Of a stretch of 27,500 bases of DNA, positions 1-7,815 are shown piece after piece. Every line of letters begins with the position of its first letter. Within the stretch, counting starts at the first letter, position 1. Source of the DNA: Symbiodinium natans (lineage: Eukaryota; Sar; Dinophyceae; Suessiales; Symbiodiniaceae); NCBI GenBank assembly GCA_905221605.1, contig CAJNDS010002352.1:437501-465000 (forward strand), in the 5' to 3' direction. The position numbers were made by a program, and so were the translations under genes. The notes below the pieces were generated by a model. It did no database searches and was not told where the DNA came from. It saw only the letters and a program-made list of their open reading frames with translations.

Positions 1-26
1 TGTGTGTATATGGGACTTGTTCTAAA

Positions 27-120
27 CCCCCTTCTCTCGGAACCGAGCACCAATCAAAATTGTTGGACTGCATTGGAAACATGTGCCTTCGCATGACTTC
101 CCCCCCTTCCCCTCCCACAC
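27..120 (+). other. Unique island, open + frame
   Basis: Unique DNA before the first repeat tract. One + frame is open from just after a stop at 24-26 and includes KIVGLHWKHVPSHDF around 57-105. No splice site stands out and no family is recognised. It could be part of an exon entering from the left edge or chance. Confidence 0.15.
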
Positions 121-215
121 CCTAAACCGTAAACCCTAAACCCTAGACCCTAGACCCTAGACCCTAAACCCTAATCCCTAAACCCTAAACCCCAAACCCT
201 AAACCCTAAGCCTTT
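121..215 (-). repeat. Telomere-type CCCTAAA tract
   Basis: About thirteen CCCTAAA heptamers with CCCTAGA variants, so TTTAGGG lies on the minus strand. A short spacer (GCCTTTGCG, about 209-217) separates it from an inverted TTTAGGGTT, giving a C-to-G orientation switch able to fold as a hairpin. Confidence 0.9.
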
Positions 216-338
216 GCGTTTAGGGTTGAGTATAGAGTTGGGGGTGCAGGGCTTCGGGTTTAGGCGGTTTCGGGTTCGGGTTCAGGGTTCAGGGTTCAGG
301 GTGGAGACGCTCTAAACCTGACCTACTATGTGCTTCAG

Positions 339-375
339 AATCCCCCCAGAAAGTGAACAGATTCTTCCTTTGAAG
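339..375 (+). CDS. Candidate 37-nt exon
   Basis: The segment lies between GTGCTTCAG (acceptor-like, ends 338) and a donor-like GTAACA at 376. The frame open across it reads IPPESEQILPLK and hits a stop just beyond the donor, as expected if it is spliced there. Flanks are G-rich telomere-type repeat. The family is unknown and the segment is too short for a confident call. Confidence 0.2.
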
Positions 376-407
376 GTAACATAGGGATGATCATCTTTTT
401 TGTTTTT

Positions 408-492
408 TTTGCTTGGGGGCGGGGGGTGGGGGTGGGTTTAGGCTTTAGGGTTTCGGGCTTAGGGTTTCGGCTGTAGGGTTTAGGGTTTAGGG
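408..492 (+). repeat. G-rich and TTTAGGG-type tract
   Basis: A G-run mixture (GGGGGCGGGGGGTGGGGGTGG) leads into degenerate TTTAGGG, TTTCGGG and GTAGGG units. The DNA is G-quadruplex prone. Confidence 0.8.
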
Positions 493-501
493 GGTTCTTA
501 A

Positions 502-597
502 GCAAATAGCCCAGGTATCTCCTTCAAGCTCGAGCACGCGAAGGAAGCCTTGGCGGACTTTCTCAAAGAGCCGCCTGCCCGAAGGGACCATTCTGAA
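502..597 (+). CDS. Candidate exon (KLEHAKEALADF island)
   Basis: A unique island between a TTTAGGG tract and a CCCTAAA tract. The frame opens immediately after a stop at 499-501 (AG before 502 is a possible acceptor) and reads ANSPGISFKLEHAKEALADF, then an Arg/Pro-rich segment to 597. The middle has the alternating charged/hydrophobic look of an amphipathic helix. The right boundary is unclear because the frame runs on into repeat. No family is recognised; a 32-codon open frame can arise by chance. Confidence 0.22.
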
Positions 598-601
598 CCC
601 C

Positions 602-786
602 TGAATTCTAAACCCGAAGCCCTAAACCCTAAACCCTAAACCCTAAGCCCTAAGCCCTAAACCCTAAGCCCTAAGCCCTAAACCCTAAACCCTAAGCCCT
701 AAACCCTAAGCCCTAAACCCTAAACCCTAAACCCTAAACCCTAAACCCTAAACCCTAAACCCTAAACCCTAAACCCTAAATCCTAA
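602..786 (-). repeat. Long CCCTAAA tract with CCCTAAG variants
   Basis: About 26 heptamers. CCCTAAG units are intermixed in the left half; the right half (about 720-780) is nearly perfect. Confidence 0.93.
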
Positions 787-790
787 CAAG

Positions 791-863
791 GAAGCCCATG
801 GATCCCAAGTCCATGCCGGGCTACAAAGACCTGGAAGCCCAGGCCGTTGAAGGGTCGGACTGA
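791..863 (+). CDS. Candidate exon between CCCTAAA tracts
   Basis: The island follows CAAG at 787-790 and contains ATG at 798. The frame reads MDPKSMPGYKDLEAQAVEG and stops at 861-863. A GT at 854-855 (GAAGG then GTCGG) could be a donor. Both sides are telomere-type repeat. The composition is ordinary protein, but the length gives little statistical support. Confidence 0.22.
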
Positions 864-873
864 AGATTCCCAG

Positions 874-1080
874 AATCCCTAAATCCCTAAACCCTAAACC
901 CTAAACCCGAAACCCGAAACCCGAAACCCTAAACCCTAAACCCTAAACCCGAAACCCGAAACCCTAAACCCTGAACCCTGAACCCTGAACCCTGAACCCT
1001 GAAACCTGAACCCTGAACTCTGAACCCTGAACCCTGAACCCGTACCCCTTAACCCTAAACACAAAACCCTTAAACCCTAA
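874..1080 (-). repeat. CCCTAAA / CCCGAAA / CCCTGAA variant tract
   Basis: Three heptamer variants occur in homogeneous runs: CCCGAAA around 905-930 and 947-962, CCCTGAA around 969-1042. This is the pattern expected from local slippage or unequal exchange. Confidence 0.9.
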
Positions 1081-1242
1081 ACCTTCAACCCCAATCCAGA
1101 GTTGAGGGTTCAAGGTTGTGGTTTGCAGGGTCTTCGACCCAGCGACTTCACGGTTTACAGGGCATATAGGGTATACGTTACAGGGTTGCAGGGTTTGTAG
1201 AGCTTATGGTCTTATGGGTTCGTGGGTTCATGTAAGCCTGAC

Positions 1243-1429
1243 ATCAAGTTATCTGTCTTGTCCAAAATTGCCACCCTGGGGAGGAGAAGAAGAAGCTGTG
1301 GAAGGCTGCGCGCAGAAGGTAGAGCACGCATTTGTCAGTGCCTTTGAAGCGGGTCGCAGCAACAGTCACTGCGCCAGGGGCAGAGCCCCCAAATGGGGGC
1401 TTTTCAAATCCCGGGCCACTCCTTACTAG
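1243..1429 (+). other. Unique island, open + frame
   Basis: A unique island to about 1500. The frame from 1118 to 1429 stays open; its repeat-derived first part is not credible, but the island part contains EEEAVEGCAQKVEHAFVSAF, which looks like ordinary protein. A donor-like AGAAGGTAGAG lies at about 1314-1324. Exon status is unproven. Confidence 0.18.
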
Positions 1430-1540
1430 TAGGATGCCCACATAGAAATGCCGTCTACAGTAGAATTCAGATTCCAACAAAACCCTACTTCAATGCTCAG
1501 GTTTGGAGTGTTTGGGGTGCACATCATATGGCGACTATTG

Positions 1541-1632
1541 CAACTTAAACCCTAAACCCTCAACCCTCAACCCCAAACTCTAAACTCTTAACCCTAAATC
1601 CTAAACCCTAAACCATTTACCCTACACCCTAA
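1541..1632 (-). repeat. Degenerate CCCTAAA tract
   Basis: CCCTAAA with CCCTCAA and CTCTAAA variants, after a unique island. Confidence 0.85.
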
Positions 1633-1722
1633 ATCCCATTAGCGTCTCTGGGAACATGTGACCTTCCCCTCGAAAACCCAGGGTTGAAATTTTAGGGGTG
1701 TTCGATTTAAGGGGTTTTGGGG

Positions 1723-1832
1723 GGGTCTAGGGTTTAGGGTAAGGGGGTGTAGGGTTTAGGGTTGTCAGGTTTAAATAGACTTATGGGATTTAGGATTTAG
1801 GGTTTAGGGTTTAGGGTTTAGGGTTTAGGGTA
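1723..1832 (+). repeat. TTTAGGG tract
   Basis: Degenerate at the left, six clean heptamers at the right (about 1794-1831). The tract ends in TAG directly before an island with an open frame, so its last unit could serve as a 3' splice site. Confidence 0.9.
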
Positions 1833-1833
1833 G

Positions 1834-1942
1834 CCAAAATCCTGATCTCTGAGAATGCTGCAGAGAGCCCTGCAGCGTGCCTCACCCCAGAGGACCGCAA
1901 GAGAATTCCGCAGAGGGCCCCTGGAGTTTCCCGCATGTCGGG
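1834..1942 (+). CDS. Candidate exon after a TTTAGGG tract
   Basis: The island begins right after GGGTAG. One frame is open throughout and reads AKILISENAAESPAACLTPE, then basic residues to about 1940, where TTTGGGG/TTCAGGG repeat resumes. Composition resembles a real protein. The TTTAGGG-type unit before it would supply the acceptor AG. No family is recognised. Confidence 0.22.
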
Positions 1943-2026
1943 TTTGGGGTTCAGGGTTCAGGGTTCAGGGTTTAGGGTTTAGGGTTTCGGGTTTCGGGTT
2001 TAGGGTTTCGGGTTTCGGGTTTAGGG
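1938..2026 (+). repeat. TTTGGGG / TTCAGGG / TTTCGGG variant tract
   Basis: G-strand heptamer variants on the + strand between two open-frame islands. Translated, it gives the low-complexity GFRVSGFGFRV pattern. Confidence 0.88.
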
Positions 2027-2300
2027 CGCAGGAGTATCCATGGAGAGGACTCCCTACAGTGCATGTCGAGCTGCTTAGCTTTGGGGTTCCGGGTTTAGGG
2101 GCACGAAGAACACGAGAAGCAGCTTTTCCGAGGTGGCGCTGAAATCGGGTTTTTGGCGTGGGTTCGGGTTCGGAGCCCCAGCCCAAAGACGCATTGACAC
2201 GTTGCCTGGACAGTGTACCTTCGCGTGGGCCACCACGCCCATGCCCTCCCTGCAGCAAGCCAAAACGCATGAGCGCGGGCAGCCGGGGAAAGAAGGCTTG
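2027..2300 (+). other. Three short islands with open + frames
   Basis: Islands separated by one or two TTTAGGG-like units. About 2034-2082 reads EYPWRGLPTVHVELLSF. About 2098-2150, after TTTAG, reads HEEHEKQLFRGGAEI. About 2176-2296 reads PQPKDALTRCLDSVPSRGPP and continues open with Cys/Lys-rich residues. They are consistent with short exons; each may be chance. No homology is recognised. Confidence 0.18.
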
Positions 2301-2475
2301 GGTTCGGGTTCAGGGTTTAGCGCTTCGGGCTTAGGGTTCAGGTTTTAGGTGTTTTGAGGGTTTAGGGTTTAGGGTTTGGATTCAGGGTTCAGGGTGTGGG
2401 GTCTAGGGATTAGGGTTTAGGGTTCAGGGTCCAAAATCTAGAATTTAGGGTTTATGGTTCAGGGACTTTAGGGCC
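2300..2475 (+). repeat. Degenerate TTTAGGG / TTCAGGG tract
   Basis: G-strand units with substitutions and short insertions. Confidence 0.85.
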
Positions 2476-2479
2476 CCCT

Positions 2480-3082
2480 AAGCCCGAAACCCTTTTAGTG
2501 GGACCCTTGCTTTTGCTGTTGGATCACCGTTCTTTTGCTTTCTGCTCCGGGTCATTGTTGCTCCGAGACTCAGGAATGATTATGAAGAGAACACATGATT
2601 TCTGGGACCCGGAGGAGGCCCTTATTTCCTTTTATTCGGGTTGGGGTTCCCTGATAAACACCTTTAAACCAAAAAGGGCAATCCTGTATTCCCACGCTAC
2701 TCCTAGGTCAAAAATACCGTTTGTAAGGACTTTAGGGACGCACGGAATGAAATTCAAGGTGTGAGCGGAACACGCGCTCCCATAGAATTGTTACAAGAAC
2801 GAAGTGAGTAACTGAATGACTTTACGAGTGAACATGAATGAGCAAATTAACGAGATGAATGCGAGAACGAAGGGCACCTCAAATTTTACTACGGGCAGAT
2901 CATCTTCTGAGTTAACGCATGAATATACTGTAAGCCCGTATTGAAATATTTAAAGTCTTTTGCACCACAGTTGATGATTCATAGACTTGGAAATGGAAGG
3001 TGAGAGGGATGAACGGGGTGAATGAGTGAGTCGAATGAACACGCGAAATGAGGTGTGTTCACGGTGCTCTCTTCAATAATAA
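2480..3082. other. AT-richer unique region without telomere repeat
   Basis: About 600 bp with almost no TTTAGGG units. A + open frame of 88 codons (2498-2764) has no recognisable features. 2790-3060 contains irregular GAATGA/GTGAGT-like short repeats (GAATGAGTGAGTCGAATGAA and relatives). No gene is called. Confidence 0.4.
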
Positions 3083-3097
3083 TCAAAAGACCATACA

Positions 3098-3268
3098 ATG
3101 TGCCGAATTAAAGAAATGAAGGGCAGCATTTGGGCTTCTCTGGATGATATTAACCCAGCTCACGGACTGCTTCTAGGGGTGAACTCTCCAGAACACCCGC
3201 AACTCGAAGCCCGAAGAGATAAGCCTCTGCCTGGCAAGGGCGCCTCGGGTTCGAGGTTTAAGGTGTAG
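3098..3268 (+). CDS. Small ORF, 56 codons, function unknown
   Basis: ATG at 3098 with a second in-frame ATG at 3116; stop TAG at 3266-3268. The middle reads GSIWASLDDINPAHGLLLGV, followed by a Pro/Arg/Lys-rich tail that enters G-rich repeat. Composition is mixed and not low complexity. It may be a first or terminal exon. No family is recognised and no promoter is visible. Confidence 0.25.
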   Translation: MCRIKEMKGSIWASLDDINPAHGLLLGVNSPEHPQLEARRDKPLPGKGASGSRFKV

Positions 3269-3355
3269 ACTTTGGGCTTAGGGTTTGGGGTTTAGGGTGG
3301 TTTGGTTGAAAGGTCCAGGGGTTTAAGGGTTCTCCTCCTCCGATAACCCTGATAT

Positions 3356-3410
3356 CTTGGGATGTTCCCCCCTATACAACAGTCCTGAATAGGGACGATC
3401 ATCGGGGGTA
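3356..3410 (+). mobile_element. Foldback family B, truncated copy
   Basis: Starts CTTGGGATGTTCCCCCCTA and contains ACAGTCCTGAATAGGGA, the core shared with copies at 19011, 27223 and (inverted) 12038. The right inverted repeat is missing or very degraded (GGGGGTACCATGATGCATGGG region). Confidence 0.5.
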
Positions 3411-3498
3411 CCATGATGCATGGGTGCTGGACCCTTTTAGCCCTAAACTCGAGACCCTAAACCCTAACCTCCGCGTCACCCCTAAACTCTCAATCCCT

Positions 3499-3520
3499 CC
3501 CCCCCCCCCCCCCCCCCCCC
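3499..3520. repeat. Poly-C run (22 C)
   Basis: An uninterrupted C homopolymer followed by GGCC. Poly-G/C runs also occur at 11563-11577, 13271-13293 and 15495-15510. Exact length is likely unreliable in any assembly. Confidence 0.9.
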
Positions 3521-3529
3521 GGCCAACCC

Positions 3530-3747
3530 CCCAAAAAAAATCACCGGCACCAGACCCTCATCGTCACCAGAAGAAGACAAAGCACATAGCAGCAACCAGA
3601 ATACACGTATACCCATATATGTGTATGTAAAGCTGTGTAGATAGATGCATGAATAGTAAACATCCGATGTGCGAGCACAGGAGGCAGCCCTCAGGCGGCG
3701 GCCATGGCACTCGGTGAACATTGCGGTGGCCCCGGTGCGAGGGAGAG
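3530..3747 (+). other. Unique region, short open frames
   Basis: Contains a Ser/Glu-rich + frame (about 3541-3615), a TATATGTGTATG stretch, and an open frame reading EAALRRRPWHSVNIAVAPVR (about 3680-3740). No splice signals are convincing. Confidence 0.15.
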
Positions 3748-3862
3748 GGGGGGACTTCATGGTACTTAGTAGCCCAATTAGTACAGTCTAACCGAATTAT
3801 AACCCTACTAGGCTTATAGCTGCACTTATAATGGGTTACTAAGTACCCTGAACCTCCAAGTA
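3748..3862. mobile_element. Foldback (MITE-like) family A, about 115 bp
   Basis: The left end reads GGTACTTAGTAGCCCAATTA (3761-3780). The right end (about 3827-3860) is its inverted counterpart, containing GGGTTACTAAGTACCCTGAA. The interior TATAACCCTACTAGG matches the interior of the copy at 19092-19236 (TATAACCATATTAGG). No coding capacity, so it would be a non-autonomous element. The repeated, inverted-ended structure is seen directly; the transposon class is not determined. Confidence 0.65.
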
Positions 3863-3954
3863 GGGGCAGCGTTTTAGTTCCCCACCCTCGGTGGGGTTGT
3901 TAGATTTCAAGCTGAACTCTTCTCCTGGCCCGGTCTACTCCTCGCCATCACATG

Positions 3955-4125
3955 TATCCCACCCCAGAGTATCCCCAAAGTGTCCCTGGAGAGCCCAACC
4001 AGGGCGCCTTCAAATTTTCCAACCCCAGAGTATCCAGAGTATCCCCACATCCCAGAGAGTCCCTAGAGTGCCCAACCAAAGGGTGTGTCCAACCTCAGGG
4101 TATCCCCAGAGAGAGAGTCTGTGAT
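3955..4125 (+). repeat. Degenerate tandem repeat with CCCAGAGTATCCCC
   Basis: CCCAGAGTATCC units recur around 3963, 4024 and 4100, and two longer blocks share GAGAGCCCAACCA / GAGTGCCCAACCA (about 3990 and 4067). The open frames here (to 77 codons) are products of the repeat. Confidence 0.7.
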
Positions 4126-4145
4126 TTTCGAAGTAGAATAAGGGT

Positions 4146-4345
4146 TTTGTGTTTTAGGGCTTTGGGTTTCAGGGTTTAAAGTTTTTTGGGTTTTAAGTTT
4201 TTTGTGTTAGGCTTTTTAGGCCTTTCGGGTCGTTAGTGTTTTTGCGGGTGGAGATGGGCGTGGCTTGTGGGGAAATAGCAGGGTCCTGTGGCTCAGATTT
4301 TCGGATTTTAAGGTTGCAGTGTGTGGCTTAACCCAAAAGGCTTCT
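4146..4345 (+). repeat. Very degenerate G/T-rich heptamer derivative
   Basis: TTTTGGGTTTTAAG-like decayed units grade into unique DNA at 4230-4340. Confidence 0.5.
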
Positions 4346-4346
4346 G

Positions 4347-4383
4347 GGTTTAGGGTTTAGGGTTTAGGGTTTAGGGTTTAGGT
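4347..4383 (+). repeat. TTTAGGG tract
   Basis: Five clean heptamers. Confidence 0.92.
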
Positions 4384-4466
4384 GGGGGGTTTCAAGAAGC
4401 CCAGAAGCCTTCATGCCTTGCGCTCAGGTCCTGGGGCAGGCTCCGAACTTGGGAAGGGGGCCTTTA
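4384..4466 (+). other. Island between perfect tracts, open + frame
   Basis: Flanked closely on both sides by perfect TTTAGGG. One + frame reads KKPRSLHALRSGPGAGSELG. A candidate exon or simply inter-tract spacer. Confidence 0.18.
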
Positions 4467-4520
4467 GGGTTTAGGGTTTAGGGTTTAGGGTTTAGGGTTT
4501 AGGGTTTAGGGTTTAGGGTT
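4463..4520 (+). repeat. TTTAGGG tract
   Basis: Eight clean heptamers. The following island (4526-4555) reads GELGSVESLCG before a donor-like GGGTAGCA. Confidence 0.92.
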
Positions 4521-4631
4521 TGGTGGGGGAACTGGGCTCGGTGGAGTCCTTGTGTGGGTAGCAGAACTCCAGTTCGGGTTCTTTTCATATATTTTTTGGG
4601 TACTGTTTTTTTCATGTTATGTGTTTGTATT

Positions 4632-4708
4632 TAGGGTTTAGGGTTTAGGGTTTAGGGTTTAGGGTTTAGGGTTTAGGGTTTAGGGTTTAGGGTTTAGGGT
4701 TTAGGGTT
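4632..4708 (+). repeat. Perfect TTTAGGG tract
   Basis: Eleven perfect heptamers after T-rich unique DNA. Confidence 0.95.
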
Positions 4709-4720
4709 TGCTAAGGTTCC

Positions 4721-4759
4721 GCGCACACCACCACGCGGGACGTGTGTTGTGGTGTGCGC
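4721..4759. repeat. Inverted repeat (hairpin)
   Basis: GCGCACACCAC (4721-4731) and its inverse GTGGTGTGCGC (4749-4759) flank a 17-nt loop. Confidence 0.7.
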
Positions 4760-4912
4760 CCAGGTTCAACGCACTCTCCCAACCCACCCACCCACATCTC
4801 AACCTTGGGCGGGTTTAGGGTTTTATAATATCGTGTGTAAGTACAGTAGTGGGAGGGGGCGCTACGGGCCGCCCAAATCCTGGGGTACCCCCCGCGAAGG
4901 CCTCTCTGTCCC

Positions 4913-5445
4913 CCCAAGATCCATAGGTTTTGTTGGTTTAGGTTTTTTTCCCGGTGTTTCCAAATTATGAGGGCTTACGAGACCCATAGGTTTATGCCTT
5001 GGGCTCCCCATTGTTTTTTGGTCCTGTGCCCTCTCTACGATTGGGGAGGGTCTGGGATTGGCCGAAGGAGGCCTTTTAGGAGACCTTTTGGAAGGACTGT
5101 CCTGGGACCTCCTGAAACCTGCTTACAAGATCCATAGGTTTATATGTTGGGCTCCCTTTGATTTTTGGTCCTGGGAGACGATTGGGGAGGGTTTGGGAGG
5201 CCTGGCCGAAGGAGGCTTCCCGAAAGGATTTGCTGCGGGATTTCCTGGTGGCCCCCTGGAACCTCGGCCCCTGGGACCTCTTGGGACCTTGCTTGCAAGA
5301 TTTTGGCGGGTTTAGGGTTTTTTTGCCCGGTGTTTCCCAAACTATGATGCTTATACGGGGCTTACAAGACCCAGAGGTTTATGCCTTGGGCTCCCTTTGG
5401 TTTTTGGTCCTGCGCCGTCTCTACGATTGGGGAGGGCTTGGGCCC
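4913..5445 (+). repeat. Imperfect direct duplication, about 370-380 bp
   Basis: A block beginning about 4936 (CCCGGTGTTTCCAAATTATG) recurs at about 5317 (CCCGGTGTTTCCCAAACTATG). Both are followed by GCTTAC, GGTTTATGCCTTGGGCTCCC and CTCTACGATTGGGGAGGG. A shorter internal copy (GGTTTATATGTTGGGCTCCC then ACGATTGGGGAGGG) starts near 5127. Open frames across it are not preserved between copies, arguing against coding. Confidence 0.8.
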
Positions 5446-5459
5446 AAAACAGCCCAAAA

Positions 5460-5885
5460 ATGGTTTAATGATCCGGAGAAGCCCAGAGCTCCAAAAAGGC
5501 TCAGAAATGGTCCGGGAAGAGCTCAAAAAAGCTCAGAAATGGTCCGGGTGGAGGTCCAAAAAGGCTCAGAAATTGTCCGGGAGAAGCCCCCGAAAAGGCT
5601 CAGAAATGGTCCGGGAAGAGCTCAAAAAAAAGGGCGCAGAAATGGTCCGGGCCTAGCCCAAAAAAGGCCCAGAAATGGTCCGGAGGAGCCCAAAAAAGCT
5701 CAGAAACGGTCCGAAAGAACAAAAAGTCTCAGGGCTCAGAAATGGTCCGGGAGGAGCCCAAAAAGGCTCAAAAATGGTCCGGGGCTCAGAAATGGTCCGG
5801 GAAGCCCAAAAGGCTCAGAAATGGTCGGAAAGAGCCAAGGCTCAGAAATGGTCCGGAGGAGCCCAGAAAGGCTCAGGACCCTTAG
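5460..5885 (+). repeat. About 30-bp minisatellite (GGCTCAGAAATGGTCCGG)
   Basis: Roughly twelve to fourteen copies of a unit containing GCTCAGAAATGGTCCGGGA and AGCCCAAAAAG, with indels changing spacing (about 20-36 bp). It creates a 254-codon open frame with a repeating GSEMVR/RNGPGRAQK pattern shifting between frames, a mark of repeat and not selected protein. Confidence 0.9.
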
Positions 5886-5934
5886 GGGAGGACGCACCAG
5901 TGCGGGGTCACTAAAAACCTAAGGTTTAGGGTAA

Positions 5935-6120
5935 TTCTCTTTGGAGCCAGACTGACGCCGGCACGCGGGTTAAACCCTTCAACCCTTCTAGGCGTGGGCC
6001 GCGCTCACCGCGCGCAACGGCCCCGAGCCCTCGCCAGGCTAAGGCTCGGGCTCGTCCGCGGGCCTGTCGCCACGCGGTATCGCTCGCCGCTGCTTATCGC
6101 AGCGCCCGCGGCTCGCTCCA
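5935..6120. other. GC-rich unique island with hairpins
   Basis: No repeat tract and no convincing frame. Hairpins include GCCCCGAGCC/GGCTCGGGC (about 6018-6052) and CGCTGCTTATCGCAGCG (about 6088-6104). No tRNA or rRNA signature was recognised. Confidence 0.5.
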
Positions 6121-6200
6121 GTTTAGGGTTTAGGGTTTAGGGTTTAGGGTTTAGGGTTCAGGGTTCAGGGGTCAGGGTTTGGGGTTTAGGGCTTCGGGTT
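6121..6200 (+). repeat. TTTAGGG / TTCAGGG tract
   Basis: Five clean units then TTCAGGG, GTCAGGG and TTTGGGG variants. Confidence 0.9.
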
Positions 6201-6235
6201 AAGGGCTGGTGGAGTGGTACCCCCCCTAATTACAT

Positions 6236-6371
6236 CTTGGAAGCCCAGTGATACCTTTTTTTGGTTCCCTAATGAAGTAACCACCCCCCCCCCCAAAAAA
6301 AAAAGGAAAAAAAGTAAAAAGAAAAATAAAATAAGTACCCTTTGTTATAAGATGGTTTGCTGGGCTACAAG
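6236..6371. mobile_element. Foldback family A', 136 bp
   Basis: The left end CTTGGAAGCCCAGTGATACC pairs with the right end GGTTTGCTGGGCTACAAG (6354-6371). The interior has a C-run/A-rich stretch and GTTATAA. It resembles the element at 18815-18927 (AGCCCA ends, GTTATAA core). Non-coding; probably a non-autonomous element. Confidence 0.55.
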
Positions 6372-6444
6372 CTCTTAACCCTTAATGTAGGAGCCCTCCA
6401 GCATGTGGATGCGGTCCACGGATTCGTTTAGGGTTTTGGGATTA

Positions 6445-6517
6445 GGGCGTAGTATAGGGTATAGGGTATAGGGTAGAGGGTATAGGGTAGAGGGTATAGG
6501 GTATAGGGTATAGGGTT
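6445..6517 (+). repeat. TATAGGG / TAGAGGG variant tract
   Basis: About nine heptamers of a TATAGGG type with TAGAGGG interspersed. An island just before it reads EPSSMWMRSTDS on + (about 6390-6425). Confidence 0.88.
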
Positions 6518-6553
6518 TGATTCTTCTCAAACTGCACTTTAACATGGGTTTAG

Positions 6554-6750
6554 GCGAATGGACTGGCGCCACTGGCGCCCGCACAAACTGGCCCTTGGGG
6601 TCATGGAAGGCCGCACCAGCGACCTCTGACCGAAGCCCGAAACCCTGAACCCTAAACCCTAAACCAACAACCCAAAACCCTAAACCCTAAACCCGCCTAA
6701 GACGCTCGAATACCTCGGCCACGCAGGGTGCTGTGTGGAGCAGCCCCGAA
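6554..6750 (+). other. Two islands with open + frames around a CCCTAAA tract
   Basis: 6554-6631 follows GGGTTTAG and reads GEWTGATGARTNWPLGSWKA. 6696-6747 reads PKTLEYLGHAGCCVEQP. CCCTAAA-type repeat (6633-6692) lies between. Candidate exons of unknown family. Confidence 0.18.
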
Positions 6751-6893
6751 ACCCTAAACCCCAAACCCCAAACCCCAAACCCCAAACCCCAAACCCCAAA
6801 CCCCAAACCCCAAACCCCACACCCCAAACCCCAAACCCCTAAACCCTAAACCCTAAACCCTAAGCCCTAAACCCTAAACCCTAAACCCTAAAC
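6751..6893 (-). repeat. CCCCAAA block passing into CCCTAAA
   Basis: About a dozen homogeneous CCCCAAA heptamers (to about 6838), then eight CCCTAAA units. A local T-to-C variant has been amplified. Confidence 0.92.
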
Positions 6894-6954
6894 CCACCTT
6901 GAACCCTCCCGTCTCATGTGGGGCGGTGCCGGGGGTGCCCCAGCCTTCCTATAG

Positions 6955-7005
6955 GAGCTTCCCTTCGAGCTGGTCTTCGAAGACCTTCGGCCCCAGGCCC
7001 CCTAA
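6955..7005 (+). CDS. Candidate short terminal exon
   Basis: After CCTTCCTATAG (acceptor-like, AG then G) the frame reads ELPFELVFEDLRPQAP and stops at TAA 7003-7005. The acceptor has a short pyrimidine tract. Seventeen codons only; family unknown. Confidence 0.18.
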   Translation, partial: ELPFELVFEDLRPQAP

Positions 7006-7030
7006 AGGGTTTGTTTTCTCTTTTTTTGTG

Positions 7031-7095
7031 TTCAGGTTTAGGGTTTAGGGTTATTTAGGGTTTGGGGTTTAGGGTTTGGGGTTTAGGGTGTGTCA
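7031..7095 (+). repeat. TTTAGGG / TTTGGGG tract
   Basis: Mixed units next to a GC-rich hairpin island. Confidence 0.88.
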
Positions 7096-7102
7096 GGGGA
7101 GG

Positions 7103-7139
7103 GCGCGCGCTCGGGTGTGAAACACCCCGGGCCGCGCGC
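7103..7139. repeat. GC-rich hairpin
   Basis: GGGTGT-GAA-ACACCC core with GCGCGCG arms on each side. The following CCGGCCACCCAAACTA (about 7163) resembles CCAGCCACCCAAACTG near 9237, after another hairpin. Confidence 0.6.
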
Positions 7140-7245
7140 TCGCGTTGCCCGTCAACCCACCCCGGCCACCCAAACTATACTCGATTAGGGTTTAGGGTTT
7201 ATGGACTTTTCTTGTGCACCGATGCTTGCTTTTTTGAAGTTGGTG

Positions 7246-7500
7246 TTGGGGTTTAAGCTGGAGTCGAGGGTAGCCTCGGCCCTGTTCGGACCTTCGGCGT
7301 GTCAAGGCCATGTTTTCGCCAATGAGTATTTCAATCGCTAGGGTTTAAGCTGGGGTTCGGGGTATCGGCCCTTTTCGGGCCTTCGGCACGCTAAGGCCCG
7401 TAGAGGCCCTTATTTGCTTGAAGGCCTTCGTTTGCGGTGTTAGGGTTTAAGCTGGGGTTCGGGGTAGCCTCGGCCCTTTTCGGGCCTTCGAGGCCCTTGC
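7246..7500 (+). repeat. About 100-bp tandem repeat, three copies
   Basis: Copies begin at about 7249, 7339 and 7441 with GGGTTTAAGCTGGRGT, followed by GGGTAGCCTCGGCCC or GGGTATCGGCCC and CGGRCCTTCG. The start of each copy is telomere-like (TAGGGTTTAAG). Confidence 0.8.
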
Positions 7501-7507
7501 TGATTTG

Positions 7508-7815
7508 GGGGCTTCCTGGGGCTTTCCTGGTCCTTTTGGGGTGAAATGGAGGGGTGCCCAAAACCATCGCTTTCAGTATGAAAAAATAACACTTTCATTG
7601 CGGGCAGGGGTGCCTAAAACCATCGTTTTCAATAGTGAAAATTCGCATCGGACAAATCTTGGGGTCCCCCTTCTTTTAGGGGGCCTTTTGTGGCTTTTGA
7701 AGCCTTTTGGCTCTTGGCGCCTCTTGGCAGCTTCCTGGGCTTTCCTGGCGCTTCTGGTGTAAACTCCAATATCAAAAAAACATTTTTCATTGATGGTACG
7801 GATGGTACGGCCCCC
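7508..7815 (+). repeat. Imperfect internal duplication
   Basis: GGTGCCCAAAACCATCG (7553) and GGTGCCTAAAACCATCG (7609) are 56 bp apart. GCTTCCTGGGGCTTTCCTGG (7511) recurs at 7729. TATGAAAAAATAACACTTTC (7577) resembles TATCAAAAAAACATTTTTC (7770). Confidence 0.65.

Noticed and set aside
1826-1850. Dinoflagellate spliced-leader RNA (TAGCCAAAATCC resembles part of it)
   Set aside because: Only a few bases agree; the rest of the 22-nt leader and the downstream donor and Sm-like region are missing. No other match found by eye.
1855-2348. Frames with FRVSGFGFRV or NPKPETLNPKP patterns (also 8494-8811, 17379-17579)
   Set aside because: Direct translations of TTTAGGG/CCCTAAA-type heptamers, low complexity and present wherever the repeats are.
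5158-5922. 254-codon + open frame
   Set aside because: Its second half is the 30-bp minisatellite and the encoded pattern shifts frame between copies; the first half is a duplicated block whose two copies are not in the same frame.
5935-6120. rRNA or tRNA gene in GC-rich hairpin DNA (also 8041-8240)
   Set aside because: No conserved rRNA core, no tRNA arms or T-loop motif; the hairpins are short and isolated.
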